64,000 nucleotides of DNA from Turnera subulata (taxonomy: Eukaryota; Streptophyta; Magnoliopsida; Malpighiales; Passifloraceae). The position numbers were made by a program, and so were the translations under genes. Positions 32,730 through 44,571 of this stretch are shown piece after piece (position 1 is the first letter of the stretch; each line of letters opens with the position of its first letter). The notes under the pieces were generated by a model. That model had not been told where the DNA came from and did no database searches. It saw nothing but the letters and a program-made list of their open reading frames with translations. The stretch is from the NCBI GenBank assembly GCA_028386065.3, contig JAKUCV010004235.1:62001-126000 (forward strand), in the 5' to 3' direction.

Positions 32730-32794
<65 letters not shown>
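32730..32794. repeat. (CTAT)n / (AT)n microsatellite
   Basis: About thirteen uninterrupted ctat units, then atatatatatat. The right flank, starting ggcctaaatctggtgttgac, contains a perfect acacgtgt palindrome (gacacgtgtc). Confidence 0.95.
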
Positions 32795-32925
32795 GCCTAA
32801 ATCTGGTGTTGACACGTGTCATGTTTTATGCAAAATGCATTCGTAGTGCCATGTGGCTAACGGCTTAGATTTCAACCAGATAGTAACCCTTTGCAAAAAA
32901 AGAAGACGAAATCCAGCTATACACC

Positions 32926-33110
32926 ATGTTATTTTTATTATGCCTATTAATGTTAAGCCGGTTGTCTCATGCACTGCCCCAAAAAATGAAGTAACCATGC
33001 TATTATTGTTATGCCTATTAATGTGAAACCGATTGGTGATGGAAAATGGTCAAATGAAATAAATTTATCAGGAACATTATTATACCTATTAATGTGAAAC
33101 TGAAATCCAT
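32926..33110. repeat. Three short direct repeats around 'cctattaatgtgaaaccg'
   Basis: Copies near 32930, 32998 and 33078 share (t)tatt(a/g)tta(t)(g/a)cctattaatgt(g/t)aa(a/g)c(c/t). Spacing is about 68 and 75 bases. No function suggested. Confidence 0.7.
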
Positions 33111-34587
33111 CTGGATGATCAAACTCAACTTGCATGAACAATGCAGTCTAAAAAAATAAAATAAATTTACCCTGCAGATTTAACAATGCACTGGCTACCT
33201 TTAAACTAGGAAGAGAAGAGTCAAGTCATTGTTGAGTTCTTCAGCGAGCCTCCTGTCGTTTTTTTGCATCATAATTGTGATGTTTTTGTAGCAACTTTCC
33301 CCCTGTCCTGTGAGTATTGATTCTGCGTTTGTATCTCATAGTTGTGAATGAAAGCATGTTAATGTTTACAATTGAAACTGAAAAAACATTGAAGAGCATG
33401 AAAAGTAAGAGCCTCATTCCACCTTAGCTAAATTTAATTCTACACATGCTTCCAGCGGGTCAAAGGTCACTTTGATTTATTGTTGCAATAATTTTTTGGT
33501 ACTATATAATGAAGAGCAGCGTGTGCTGTAGTCAGCACCGACTCAGAAAGAAGCAAAAATTCAAAAAGCAAAACAATCAAGCCAAACAGGTAAGCAACCT
33601 GGCCATCAAGGCATAAAATCAAGTAGGATGTCAAGGAGTGTATTGACTTTTTAGTGTTTATTGTTTTGTTCTTGTCGATGCATTTTTTTTGTTGCTCCTG
33701 TTGAGTTTAAGACATCAGCCAAGGACGATTTAAGATAACATTATGGTCTTACAATATAGTTGTTTTTTTCCTATCTTGTTTAAAACCAATCTATAATTTA
33801 TTCTTTTTGTATTTGAATCTCATTAGGCATCTCCCTGTCAACAAGCTACCTTCAAATTGAATATCAAGTTTGAAACCAGAAAGAAGCAAATTTGACCTTT
33901 CTTAGTCCTCTTTTTTGCATCATTTCTCTAAAATTGATGATCCAACATTTGATGAGGATGCAGGTCATGTTTCTTAATCGTCCCAAAATGTCTAGGTACC
34001 AGTCTGCAACATGGAGCACATGTTATTTTCCTCCAATTTTAATAGGCAATATCAATACATATAAGCGTCTAGGCATGTAGTACATTTGTTTCCACATTCT
34101 CAAGATTTAACACCATAACAACAATTCATCTCAAATATAATAATGTTCATTTGAAACTACTGTAGGCATTCTGATGCTTTATGAGACTTACTTACATAAA
34201 ATTAACAACAAGCATGTAGTACATGTAACATGTAGCATAGTTGATTCCAGCACAGTTGCTCGAGCATATAGATGTTGTGGTACCTGTTAGATGAGCAAAA
34301 TCAGAATTACAGTTTGAATTGCAATACAGCCTGTAGGTTCTAAAATCTCTAGCTTACCAATTCTAAAATATCTAGCTTACCAATTCTCCTACAAAGGAAT
34401 CATGGCAAATTGAGGTCAGAATCATAAGAATGTAGGAATCTTTAAATACTAAAGTTCAGGAACAAGTTATAAGTTTGGGTGTGATTCTAGGAGATGAAGA
34501 GGTATGAAAGTTAACATGTTTGTGAATGGTATATCTTTATGAACAAACATGATTACCTTCTCATATGATGTTTTCTACTTAGTATAG
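33111..34587. other. Region upstream of the RPA1-like gene
   Basis: AT-rich. It may hold missing 5' exons and the promoter, because the first recognised exon at 34588 already starts inside the first OB fold. I could not identify an exon with confidence: the 62-residue plus-strand frame at 33892-34080 has no recognisable motif. Confidence 0.35.
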
Positions 34588-37238
34588 GGAACTATGATGC
34601 ATGCTATAGCCCATGAAATGCAAGTGGAGCGCTTTCGTTCCAAATTGCAAGAAGGCATGGCATATCGAATCAGCAACTTCCGAGTACTGACGAAAACTAG
34701 CCAATACAGACGTGCTAGAACTGAAATGAAGCTTCAGTTTTTTGCCTTTAGACAAGATGAAAGTTTTCAATGTGACATACAACGTCTACCACTGTACATG
34801 TTCCAATTTGTTGATGCAGATACTATTTTAGACAGATATAACAAGACTACTTATCTATCTGGTACTACTAAATTCTTGGAAAATTTATTAAGAAAGATCG
34901 AGTCATTTGCCGAGAACAATAATTAATGTTTAAGTATTTTTGTACCTCCATTTGTAGACATTGTTGGACAGCTAAATTCCATTGATCCTATAGAGACAAG
35001 AAAGGGTAAAATACAAATGCGGAGCATCATGGTGATACTAACAGAGTGCGTCTCTAAAATTGCATACTGAATGCTTAGCTTAATCTCCTAGAGTACATTT
35101 ATAATGATAATAATGTTATTTCATAGGGGACACAAGTTTGAAGTCACCTTGTGGGGAAAACAAGCAGAAATGATCTCTGAAGAGATGGTGCATTCTTCTA
35201 AGAGACCTTTGGTGGATTACTTAGCAAGATGTCCTTGAGTAAGTGATACGGCGAAGGTTCCAAGAGTCAGCACTAGAAACTCCACTATAAGAAATATGGT
35301 CCCAACCTTTCAATCTTCAATTAGACTCATGTTATCTCCATGCCTTATTCCTCCCAAGTCAGCATGAAAAGAAATAGAAAGGCTTCAAAGAACACAATGG
35401 TGGCGCCAACACTTGATTCTAGTCAGCAAGAAATCAAGAGTTAGAACCTAGGAATTTAGAATCTAAAAAACAGATTAGAAAACGTGATTAATTTAATTTA
35501 AATCCTGTTGTAAACAGAGAAAGTCAGAACTCTTTGGTTTGATTGCGAGTCAGCACTCAATCGAAGAAGAAAACCAACTGGTTCCTTTTTTTTTATCAAA
35601 ATCGTCATGTGTCTCAAAATAACAGAAAAATATGAATAAATACTCTAACTCTAAAATCCGAAATTGGCTAGGCCTTAATCCAAGACAATTTGTATTTGTC
35701 TTCTAACCCTCAATGTTGTCGACTTGTTGGACTACCCTTAGACTAGGTTTTAATTGACCCCACATGTAATTGGACTTTAATTAAAACCCTTACAATAATA
35801 AACCAACTGATAAAGTTAAAGCCCAAAAAAAATTAACCCAACTGAAGTGTTCCATGGTTAGCTAGCCCGTGGGTGCGCCAAATAGTTTCTTGGCATGCCA
35901 ATTTGCACCAAATCGCACCAGTGGTGAACCAAATGGCACCAGCAAGCCTCCAATGATTGAAACACACGTTGGATCCTTCTTGTACTCCTCTCCAAGCTTG
36001 ATCATCCTACCTTATTGCAATTCTTGATTGATCCAAGCTTGAGCAAAGACATTCTTTTTGTGCATCATTGAGCAAGCCTTTGTGATTGAATCTTGAAGTA
36101 CTCCTCTTGTGCTTGGTGCATCCTTGGTTGCATCAGTAAGTTATAAAGTATCCTAATTAAAAACAAATTTGTTGTTTGGCTATACTAATTATGCATACCT
36201 AACTGCTTTATCAATGTAATTCAGGGTCAAATACACTGTCTTCCATGTATGCTACCAAAGTATTCCTGAACCTTGATATACATGAGGTGCAAAAAATGTT
36301 GGAAAGGTAAATTCTCCTGATTTAATTACATACTTTTTATTCTATTAATTAATAATGTTATTGCATATTGTTTGAGATAGTTGTGCCGACGAACATGGCA
36401 TATGTTTGATACAGAATCATAGTTCACAGCGTGTTTCTATTGAGAAGCAAATGTCTGAAAATCGAAAGACAGCTTCTAAAATTATGAAAATAGAAATTGT
36501 TGAATATGATGAAATTGAAGATAAAATATCAGAGTTCCCTTGGATGGTAAGATAAAGGAGGTACACAACAGTAATGAATGGTGTTACGTTGCTTGCCCAA
36601 ATTATTGGACGAAGATAGACCGTGAAGATCCTGCCAAGTTTTGCCCCTTTTACACATCGAAGTGGAGCATTCCAGCAATTAGGTAAGTGGTGCCAAATTG
36701 ATAGTTTAATTTAAAATAAGAATTTTGATGAAATTATGGTATAATGAGTTGCAAATTACTGTCCTGTTGTGTTTGTAGGTATAAGGTTGAAACTATGGTA
36801 GCAAACCATACTAGTGAGGTAACATTGACCTTATTTGATCAGGAAGTTGAACGTCTCATACAAATGTCAGCAATGGAGTTGTTGGACCGCACCAATAGAG
36901 AATGTCTTGGATTGCCACCCCAGATTGAGCAAATAGTGGAAAGGAAAATGAATTTTCAGATCAAAATCACATCATATAATAGAAAGTACGGTTGGCAATA
37001 TCTTGCAGTGTCAAAAAATTTTCTTCCGGGGGAAATGCAGGTATGTGACAAGGATGATTTGCAATCAAATTGTATTATTTCACAAGGAATGTTAGTGACA
37101 TATTTGGGAGCTATGTTGTGACAGGCCCAAAAAAGAACATCTGAGCATATTATACACTTAGGTGATGATGGGGATGATGCTGCAAACACTGTCATTAGAG
37201 GGGGAAAACAGTGCAAGCCATAGCATCATTAACCCAAG
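34588..37238 (+). pseudogene. RPA1-like (replication protein A large subunit) gene, multi-exon, probably broken
   Basis: The exon chain on the plus strand is 34588-34858, 34958-~35050, 35127-35238, 36225-36306, 36381-36682, 36779-37040 and 37123-~37225. Most borders are GT...AG. Translation gives the first OB fold (MHAIAHEMQVERFRSKLQEG, YRISNFRVL), the second (DIVGQLNSIDPIETRKGKIQ; GHKFEVTLWGKQAEMI), SSMYATKVFLNLDIHEVQ, and the Rep_fac-A_C domain with its zinc-ribbon (WCYVACPNYW ... KFCPFY ... RYKVETMV). Such proteins bind single-stranded DNA in replication and repair; RPA-like proteins also ride in plant Helitrons. No Helitron helicase is seen here. Damage: a frameshift near 36540-36560, a TGA at the end of the third exon, and no recognised start exon. 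An LTR lies in the intron at 35239-36224. Confidence 0.75.
35244..36135 (-). mobile_element. Solo LTR (gypsy family G2) in RPA1-like intron
   Basis: The 892-bp insertion reads TGATGCAACCAAGG ... CCGTATCA on the minus strand and has a perfect 5-bp target duplication GTAAG (35239-35243 and 36136-36140). It is homologous to the LTRs at 37239-38211 and 48212-49095. Near its start it carries a short frame with caagattcaatcac...ctcaagcttggatcaatcaag, related to the pol-end-like frames of its relatives. Confidence 0.9.
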
Positions 37239-38211
37239 TGATGCAGTCAAACAAGCTTCAAGCACCAATGGAAAGGATGATGGTGCCAAGGTGCTTCCTC
37301 AAGGTCTATTTACAAGGGCAAGGTCAAGGATGCTTAAGAATCAACTCTTACCTCTCATTCAAGCTTTGATTAACAAGGAGCTTCAAGAAGATCATGTAAT
37401 TAAGCTTAGAGAAGAATTGAAGAAGAAGCCAATCCATTTGATCTCATTGGAGGAGCAGTCGACTTCTCTATTGATGGGGCCCAAGTTGACTTTAACTGAC
37501 CATATATGAGCCCATGTCGATTTGGTTTAATTTTTTTATTAGGGTAGCGGATTTTCAATTAACAATGAATTATTAACTTTGCCTTGTTTTATCATTTGAG
37601 TTAACTGCTTTTAATTGGGTTATTATTTGTGGGCTTTAGTTTATTTAATTGGGTGATATTTGTTTAGGTTTAATTAAAGTCCAATATGTTGTTGGATTAA
37701 TTAAAACCTAGTCCATCAGGGCATGGGTAGATTCGGCCCAGGGTTAGTTTGAAGACAATTCCAACTTGGTTATTAGGGTTGCCGACCTAGGGGATAAGAA
37801 TTTAGTATAAATAGGATCTTTTAATGCTAAATTCGGCTAGACACTTGATACTTTCAAAATAATAAAATTGCCTTTGAGGTTTTCTTTGACTGAGTGATTC
37901 AATTTTTTAAGGGAGTGATTCTCTTGATTTTACATTAGGGATTTAATTTATCTTAACAAGTTTATTAACTTGTGGCGTTTTATTTTATTCCTTGTATTTC
38001 TAACCTCTTTGAATTTCTTCCTGATTAGGGTTTTAAGAAGTAGGTGCACTAAACCTAATTTTTGTGTGTTTAGAAGCTTTCTTGTTTCTTCTTGCTGATT
38101 CGGGGAATAAGGGGTGAAGATTCGCACTAGCTTGATTGACATTGAAGATCGGGACAATCAGATTGAGAAGGAGGTGATTCTATTACTGATTCTAAGGTTG
38201 TTGTCGTATCA
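37239..38211 (+). mobile_element. 5' LTR of gypsy family G2 element
   Basis: Starts TGATGCAGTCAAACAAGC and ends TTGTCGTATCA. A TATA box (agTATAAATAgga, near 37806) lies in the middle. The first third carries a plus-strand frame containing L-P-Q-G-L-F-T-R-A-R, a motif known from the tail of gypsy polyproteins (G-P-I-T-R-A/S-R-A-K), so the pol reading frame probably ran into the 3' LTR. It is followed directly by a primer-binding site. Confidence 0.8.
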
Positions 38212-38213
38212 TC

Positions 38214-38229
38214 TTTTGGTAGCAGAGCT
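38214..38229 (+). other. Primer-binding site of G2 element
   Basis: ttTTGGTAGCAGAGCTAAGG follows the LTR end by three bases. It is one more variant of the initiator tRNA-Met site. Confidence 0.75.
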
Positions 38230-39420
38230 AAGGTTTCAACCAATCATATCCTTGTGTTTTTGTTTTTGTTTCTGTTATTTGTGTTGTTCAATTCGTGGCC
38301 TATCAATTGTTATTTTTTAATTTCAGTTCTTTGTATTTGTTCCTAGCCTAGTCGATATCAATAATAAGATATATATATAGTCAATATTCTTATTTGTTGC
38401 TGCTGTCGACATATATATATACAAAAAAATAAAAGAAATGAAAAGCAAAAGAAAAAAAGCGTGTTGCCGAAATTGTTGCTAGGGTTTGCTGGAAATTGAA
38501 GTTCTTGTTTTGGATTTGCAAGTTTGTGAGTTTCTTGCAGGGACTGAAAGTGAGGCCGAATTGGTGTTGGACAATTGTTGATTGATTGGCTAATTGGTTG
38601 ATTGAAATTATTGGAGAAGTTGTTTATTTGAGTTGGTGTTGTCGATTTGTGCAGGGAAGAAGTTAGACAAATTTTCTATCAAATTTTCTTTCTTTAGTCG
38701 ATTTTTTTTGCTTTTATTGTTTGGGTAATTGTTGTTTTATAATTGCTCAATTGTGCCAATAATCTTTCACGTAAAATTTCTTGCTCTTGTGTATGGCCAA
38801 TCTTTTCTTTCTTGGAGTCTTTATTTGCCTCTAGTTTTTTCTGTTAACCTTTCTTTCTTTCTATTAGGGTTTCTTTGTTTTTCAAAATTTAACTTTACTG
38901 GTTGGTTTGCTTGATTTTGTTTTATTTGATCCTGACTTGTCAAATTGAGACAGAATCAAGAGTAGGAAAAGGATGAGAGTGACATTCATTGCCAAGAGGG
39001 AATAAACACGAGTATTAAGGTGAGGATTTGTTATTTCTAACAAGTTTTTGCAGGTTATACATCATGGTTGGTTCTAATGGCAGTGAGGGTGGTGAACCAA
39101 ATTTCTCTACAATTGTGGGGATGATGAGGGATTTTTTTGCTAATACAGATGCCCAAAAGAAGGAGGTTAGAGACGAAGTTAGGGCGGCGAATGCTGGCTT
39201 AAGGAAGACCAATACCAGAGACAAGTAAGAGAACTGAGTGACTAGTTGGAGAGGCAAGAGCAAGCTGTTCAGGAGTTATCAAATAGCGTTGCTGCAATGA
39301 TACGACAACACTACCAGCACAAAGCTAGATAGCACCTCCTTGTCAATCGAGTCACCAAGATCATAAAATCAATTCAACCAAGGGTTTCAGCAACTACCTC
39401 TATCACCTCAAAACAAAACA
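38230..39420 (+). pseudogene. G2 leader and start of gag
   Basis: About 830 bases of T-rich leader precede a frame at 39064-39228. It begins MVGSNGSEGGEPNFSTIVGM and carries a short charged stretch, ending at a TAA. The position right after a long leader suggests gag, but no capsid or zinc motif is reached before stops and the junction near 39420. Everything downstream of this (protease, RT, integrase, 3' LTR) is absent. Confidence 0.55.
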
Positions 39421-39424
39421 AAGT

Positions 39425-39935
39425 TGTTAGGCAACAATAGAGTAATAATCGCTACGAATCTTGAACACGCCACAAGCAAATAAATTACTTGATAAGTAAA
39501 CAAAATCCCTGAAATAAACCAAGAGAATCACTCTCTCAAAAATTGAATCACTCAAACAATAAAACCTCAACGGCAAACTTTATTATCAAAATATCATGTG
39601 CTCAAAATATGTAACCCCTAGGTCCTATTTATACTAAATAAAACTATTCTCCTAGTCGGCCAAGTAATAGCCAAAGTTGGCCAATTTTAATTCCAAAAAC
39701 ATGATGGATTTGAACCACATTAAACTACTACCACCGATTTAAAAGCTATGTCGGCCAACTAGTAATTCAAGTTGGACTAGTTTTCTAACTAGACAATTAA
39801 ATAGGCCCAAAAGACTACTAGCCCTTGACGCCCAATAATAATTGAAAAGAAGCATACCCTGCCGAACTAAACCCCCATGATAAGTTCTCTAACAATACTA
39901 ATTAAACAATGGCCCAAATAATAAAAACCCCATGA
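39425..39935 (-). repeat. Fragment of a G2 LTR in inverted orientation
   Basis: The complement carries agtataaataggacctagggg, then ttgaggttttattgtttgagtgattcaattttt and gagtgattctctt. All of these align with the middle of the LTR at 37239-38211. Both ends are missing. Confidence 0.8.
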
Positions 39936-40152
39936 GACATGAGACACAAATTCACAGCTTCATCCGTGTCTGAATCGCATGAAGAATCCGAGTAATCCCA
40001 AGCAGCCACATCCTTCCTTCTCTTGGTTTTTGAATAGTTAAAATTAGCACAATCAAAGTAGGATGCCTTGATGATGCATGTTCCCTCATAAGCCATGAAC
40101 TTTTCCTCTAGATGTTACTCCTTTGCACTAAGGACAAGGCTCCGCTACCAAT
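39936..40152 (-). pseudogene. Sirevirus-like gag fragment with primer-binding site
   Basis: The frame at 40096-39902 shares KTKRRKDVAAWD...DSSCDSDTDEAVNLCLM with the gag at 45523. Homology ends near 39936 in a G2 LTR fragment. The primer-binding variant TTGGTAGCGGAGCCTTG (40150-40134) lies next to LTR 40153-41171. It is the 5' beginning of a further unit of the tandem array. Confidence 0.8.
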
Positions 40153-41171
40153 TGTAGGCCCAAAAGTGTCTAAGAGGGAGGGGGGGGGGGAGGTTGAATT
40201 AGGCTTTAAAACTTTTTCCGGACAAAGAGATTTGGTTTCTACGAAACCAAATTCGGGTAACACTTTATGGGTGTTTTAGAGCAAGAATGCGAGTGAGGAG
40301 AGTAAGAGAGAATGGACACAAGTGATTTTAGAGTGGTTCACCCTCACCAAGTACCTCCACTACCCAAAGGACCCTCCTTTAGGATTTCAAACTCTCACTA
40401 TCCTTAGGTTTTTGCCGGTTCAACCTTAACCTTTACAATCACAAGCTTTTCTAGGCTAAGCTCAAACCTTTACAAGCTTTTCACAGGCTAAGCTCTAACC
40501 TACCCTCAAATGTAATCCTAGACTTGAGTACCCAGCAAATCTAAACCAAGACTTGCTTACACACAACTGTGTTGTTTGGTTCTTAGAGAAACAAGATTCT
40601 GAACAATTGTCAGCACTAATATAAAATCAGATTTTGCTCAATGGCTGGGTAAAGTTCCAGAGGTGTAAACGTTCCTCTTTATAGAATCTGAGTGTGTGGG
40701 ATAAGCTCCTGCAACGGCTCTTTGTACTTCAGTTCATTAAAAGCTTCAGTTTGGTGCCGTTATGAATGTCAACTCCTTGGTTGCAAAGTATTACCAAATT
40801 TGAAAAGTTTGGACCACCATCGGGAGTTGAGTAGGAGTTAAGTGGGAACATCTTCTGCACTTCTATAAAGTCAACCCTCTTACATTTTCACCAATTCAAA
40901 CCATTGGAAATGGGTTTTAATTGCTTGGAGGACTACACGCAACTTGCACAAAGGGTTGAAAGTGACAGCTCGCAAATATGTTTGAAACAAAAACCATCTG
41001 GCGTGTTTCAGAGATATGGTTTTAGCAAAAACCATAATTCCTCCTGTAAGAAAAAATCAACACAGGGAAGGCTAAAAGCACATTTGTAATTTGTTAGCCA
41101 TCAAAACCAAATATTCATCATGGTTAATCGCTTTAGCATCTAGAGGTGATTGACCCAATTTTTGGTCAACA
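40153..41171 (-). repeat. Sirevirus-like LTR 1, shared between two tandem units
   Basis: Plus-strand start TGTAGGCCCAAAAGTGTC, end TTTTTGGTCAACA. On the left it has the primer-binding site and gag of one unit, on the right the polypurine tracts of another. It therefore serves as 5' LTR of one and 3' LTR of the other. It contains the perfect hairpin ATTTGGTTTC-TAC-GAAACCAAAT at 40230-40252. Confidence 0.9.
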
Positions 41172-41670
41172 ATCTCCCCCTTTTTGATGATGAAAAATTT
41201 GTGTTGATTTTTCATGTAACAAGGGTTTGAAAATATTCACATATTTTAAAAGCTCCCCCTATTTTGTTACTCCCCCTTTCAAAAACAATTTTGTAACTCA
41301 ACAAGGATAAGTTTCGAAAAAAAATGAAGCATTCATCGTGAATTTATCTTGGCATACATAGCCTACAATCTCCCCCTTCAGTTTGCGATTTCTGCATTCG
41401 AGATTTGTTGAATATACAGTAGAAAATACGAAGTCGCGCAGCATTCAACATCATAAATTTTTGTTTTTGGCAGAAACCAAATCACAGTCTCAAGTGTGGT
41501 TTTGTTAAAAACCATGTATCGCACGTATCCTGCATACTGCAAAAATCAATAATATTTCTCCCCCTTTTGTCAACAACAAAAAGGGATTATAACCAAAATA
41601 GCATAAGTGTGGTTCAAGAATACCACAATTCCTGTATAAGATCAACATGCATATTTTCTCCCCTTTTTGG
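41172..41670 (-). other. Multiple polypurine tracts
   Basis: Minus-strand purine runs of the aaaaagggggagat type occur at 41172-41185, 41253-41260, 41270-41280, 41368-41379, 41557-41568 and 41657-41670. The first abuts the LTR start TGTTGACC. Repeated polypurine tracts are a published hallmark of Sireviruses. Confidence 0.8.
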
Positions 41671-41934
41671 CATCAACAAGCAAGGGATATTAACCAAAAT
41701 AGCATAGCATGTCAGAACATAATATCCATCATCCATGCAGAAGTAGATATCTAAAAGAGTAGCACAAATATCCAGAATATAAGCATAAATATCCAAAAGA
41801 CAGAAGCCACGATAAAAACCATATAACAAAACCATATATGAAGCCATAATATAAACTAGATGCAATGTATGAACCTAGGAGCTTCGGATCTTGAAGAGGT
41901 TTCACTCTTCATCAGAAGCGACTGAAGGCATAGC

Positions 41935-42630
41935 TTAGATAAACAGATCAAGTTTCTCCAACGCATTATTTTCAAATGTCTTCAAATTTTTGCACAAAGC
42001 TTGAACATCTTTCTCCACAAAGAAAATCCGAGTGGTGCTATCATCATACTTAGCATCCTTTGCATTGACTGCCCTCTCGATCTCATTTTCTTCCTCAAGA
42101 TGCAGTTTCATTCCCATTATAATCAATAGAATCAGTGCAAATGGGAAAACCTCTTTATCATCATCGGTTTCTTCATCATGGTTACTAACATCAGCATGCT
42201 CATCTTCGGAATCTTCATTATCTTCATTCTCCTCACTGATGGTTTTCTCAAAATCATTAATATCATCGACTTCTTCGGTTCTCACTCATTTCTTCTATTT
42301 TTCAGCATCTCTTGCCTCTTTAGCCATGTATCTGGTTTCTCCAGCAACCAGATCTTACAACTGCTGCATTTCAAGGGCAGCTTTCTCCAAATTAGCTCAC
42401 ATATCCTTTTCTGGATCCTCAAGTGGTATAGTCTCATCCGCTAACAATTCAGAGAATAAACCACCAAGTTCTTTTTTCTTTTTCAATAATCATGGAACAT
42501 TAACCGCATTGTCACTGTTATATGGTTTTTCGAAAAACCAAAACTCCTTTCCTGATATTGGTTTCTCCTGAAACCAAATTTTCTCCACTTTTGCCTTTTT
42601 GCCTTTCTGATGACATAAATTCCTCTTGAA
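41935..42630 (-). pseudogene. Remnant of ORF3 (acidic part), S1
   Basis: The 116-residue frame is acidic (ENEDNEDSEDEHADVSNHDEE) and ends ...EKDVQALCKNLKTFENNALE...; upstream text to 42630 (in the same direction) contains hairpin-bearing short coding scraps (DLV...). Compared with the ORF3 copies at 51382-54449 and 56360-58488, the C-terminal plant-transposon-protein domain is missing. This is an internally deleted version. A nearly identical copy is at 47457-47807. Confidence 0.6.
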
Positions 42631-42653
42631 CTTGTCTTCTTCTACTAGTATGC

Positions 42654-42872
42654 TTAGTGTTTGTGTGTGAGTGTTATGATTGCACTATACAAATGTAAGA
42701 GTATGCATGAACACAAAACAAATATGAAAGCATGGTTTATGCAACAACCAGATAAGCACGGAAAAACAAGGCAAAGGAAGATACGAAGTTCAAGCCTGAT
42801 TTTGATGAAATGATCCTTCTTGAGTGGCTTTGTAAAGAAGTCTTCAGGTTGATAAACACGTCTAGAGAACAC
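42654..42872 (-). pseudogene. Tail of copia RNase H, S1
   Basis: The frame includes EDFFTKPLKKDHFIKIRLEL, the conserved end of copia RNase H (A-D-x-F-T-K-P-L ... F-x-x-x-R-x-x-L-G). It is joined to the integrase linker with the RT and the rest of RNase H deleted. Confidence 0.8.
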
Positions 42873-42887
42873 TTTATTTGAGTTGGT

Positions 42888-44556
42888 TTAGCTCTTTTTG
42901 CATGGCCATGACCCAATTTTCTTCAAAGATTTTCTCTTTTGCATTGTTGGTTCCATTTGTGATAGGAAGGCAAGATGTGAGTTAACATTGCGCAATGAGG
43001 ATCTTGTAGTTACTCCTCTTGTGATGTCACCAAGAATGACCTCAATTGAATGCCCTTTGGGCACTCGAATATCACCAAGAGTGTGTTGTGAAGTGGATCC
43101 TTGTTCTGCCATATTTGGTTTTTCGCCAACCATGCGTGGTAGCACATCTGGTTCCTGAGGAGGTACTTGTGGTTGAATCAATTCAGGAAGTTCCTCCTCT
43201 TGTTCTCCAGACATGGTGTGACATGTGGTTGATCTTCCGGTGCAAATTCTGTATCTTCATCATCACTTGCACTATACGGGTCAATCTCATTAAAAATAAC
43301 ATGTATGGTTTCTTCAACAACCAGAGTTCGCTTAATTAAAGACACGATAAGCTTTGCGATTGAGAGAGTATCCAAGAAATACACCAACATCAGATTTAGC
43401 ATAAAATTTGTCCAGATTGTCCTTACTATTAAGTATGTAACACTTAGACCTAAAAACACGAAAGTAACCAATTCTTGGTTTCTTATCAAACCATATCTCA
43501 CAAGGGGTCTTTTCAATCAATGGATGTAAGGATACTCTATTTAAAATAGAGCATGTTGTGTTCACACCCTCTGTCCAGAAATGTGCAGGTAGCTTCTGCT
43601 CATCAAGAATAGTTCTAGATTTCTTGCAAAGTTTGATTCTTCCTTTTAACAACCCCATTTTGTTGAGGTGTTCTAGGAGTCAAAAAGGTGTGTTCTATGC
43701 CCTTTTGCTTACAGAAGTGTTTGAAGACAAGATTATCAAATTCTCTTCCATGATCACTTCTTATTTTTGAAATCTTATAACCTTTTTCATTTTGTAATCG
43801 CCTAATAAGAGTACCAAACTCATAGCATGCATAATCTTTTTAAGCAAGAAACAATACCCAAGTATACCTTGAATAATCTTCTACAATCACAAAAACATAA
43901 CTCTTACCACCGAGACTCACGGTTCTCATGGGACCAAATAAGTCAATATGCAACAATTGAAGTGGTCTAGATGTAGAGATAAAGTTCTTAGGTTTAAAGG
44001 AACTTTTAACCTGTTTTCCAAGTTGACATGCTCGACAAGTGATTTCTTTCTCATATTTCAGCTTGGGTGGTCCCTTTACCAACTCTTTTGTGGACAGCCT
44101 TGAGATGAGATCAAGGTTGGCATGTCCTAGCCTTGGATACCATAGTGTAGGAGTCTCAGTTCTTGCACTTAAACACTTAAGCCCATGGTTAGAAACATCA
44201 TTCAAAGACATAGAGTAGATATTCCCTTTTTTGGTTCCTGTAAAAACCATATCTTTTGCATCACCCGTGCTAACTGAACACTTAGATGCTTCAAATGTTA
44301 CCTCATAACCCCTATCATATAGTTGGCTAACACTTAACAGATTATACTTAAGATTGTCAATTAGTAGGACATTCTCAATAGAAGGATTAGAATCAATATT
44401 ACCAAAATCAAGAATTTTCCTATTAGATTTATCACCAAAAGTCACCTTTCCTCGGCCCTTCCTAACTAGGGATGAGAACATCGATGATTCACCAGTCATG
44501 TGCCTTGAACACCCACTGTCTAGTATCCATTCATCCCCAACAACCTGCCAAAACAA
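42888..44556 (-). pseudogene. Protease, integrase and linker of S1, broken
   Basis: 44556-43840 starts with the protease WILDSGCSRHMTGE. GAG-pre-integrase follows (LWYPRLGHANLDLISRLS ... CRACQLGKQVKSSFK) and then the integrase core start (LHIDLFGPMRT; YVFVIVEDYSRYTWVLFL). After a frameshift, integrase resumes (43658-43332, PCEIWFDKKP ... SKCYIL) and then the linker with TRSSLRNVNSHLAFLSQMEP (43214-42888). Stops and frameshifts separate the three frames. Confidence 0.85.
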
Positions 44557-44571
44557 TTGAGTTTTAGGTAC

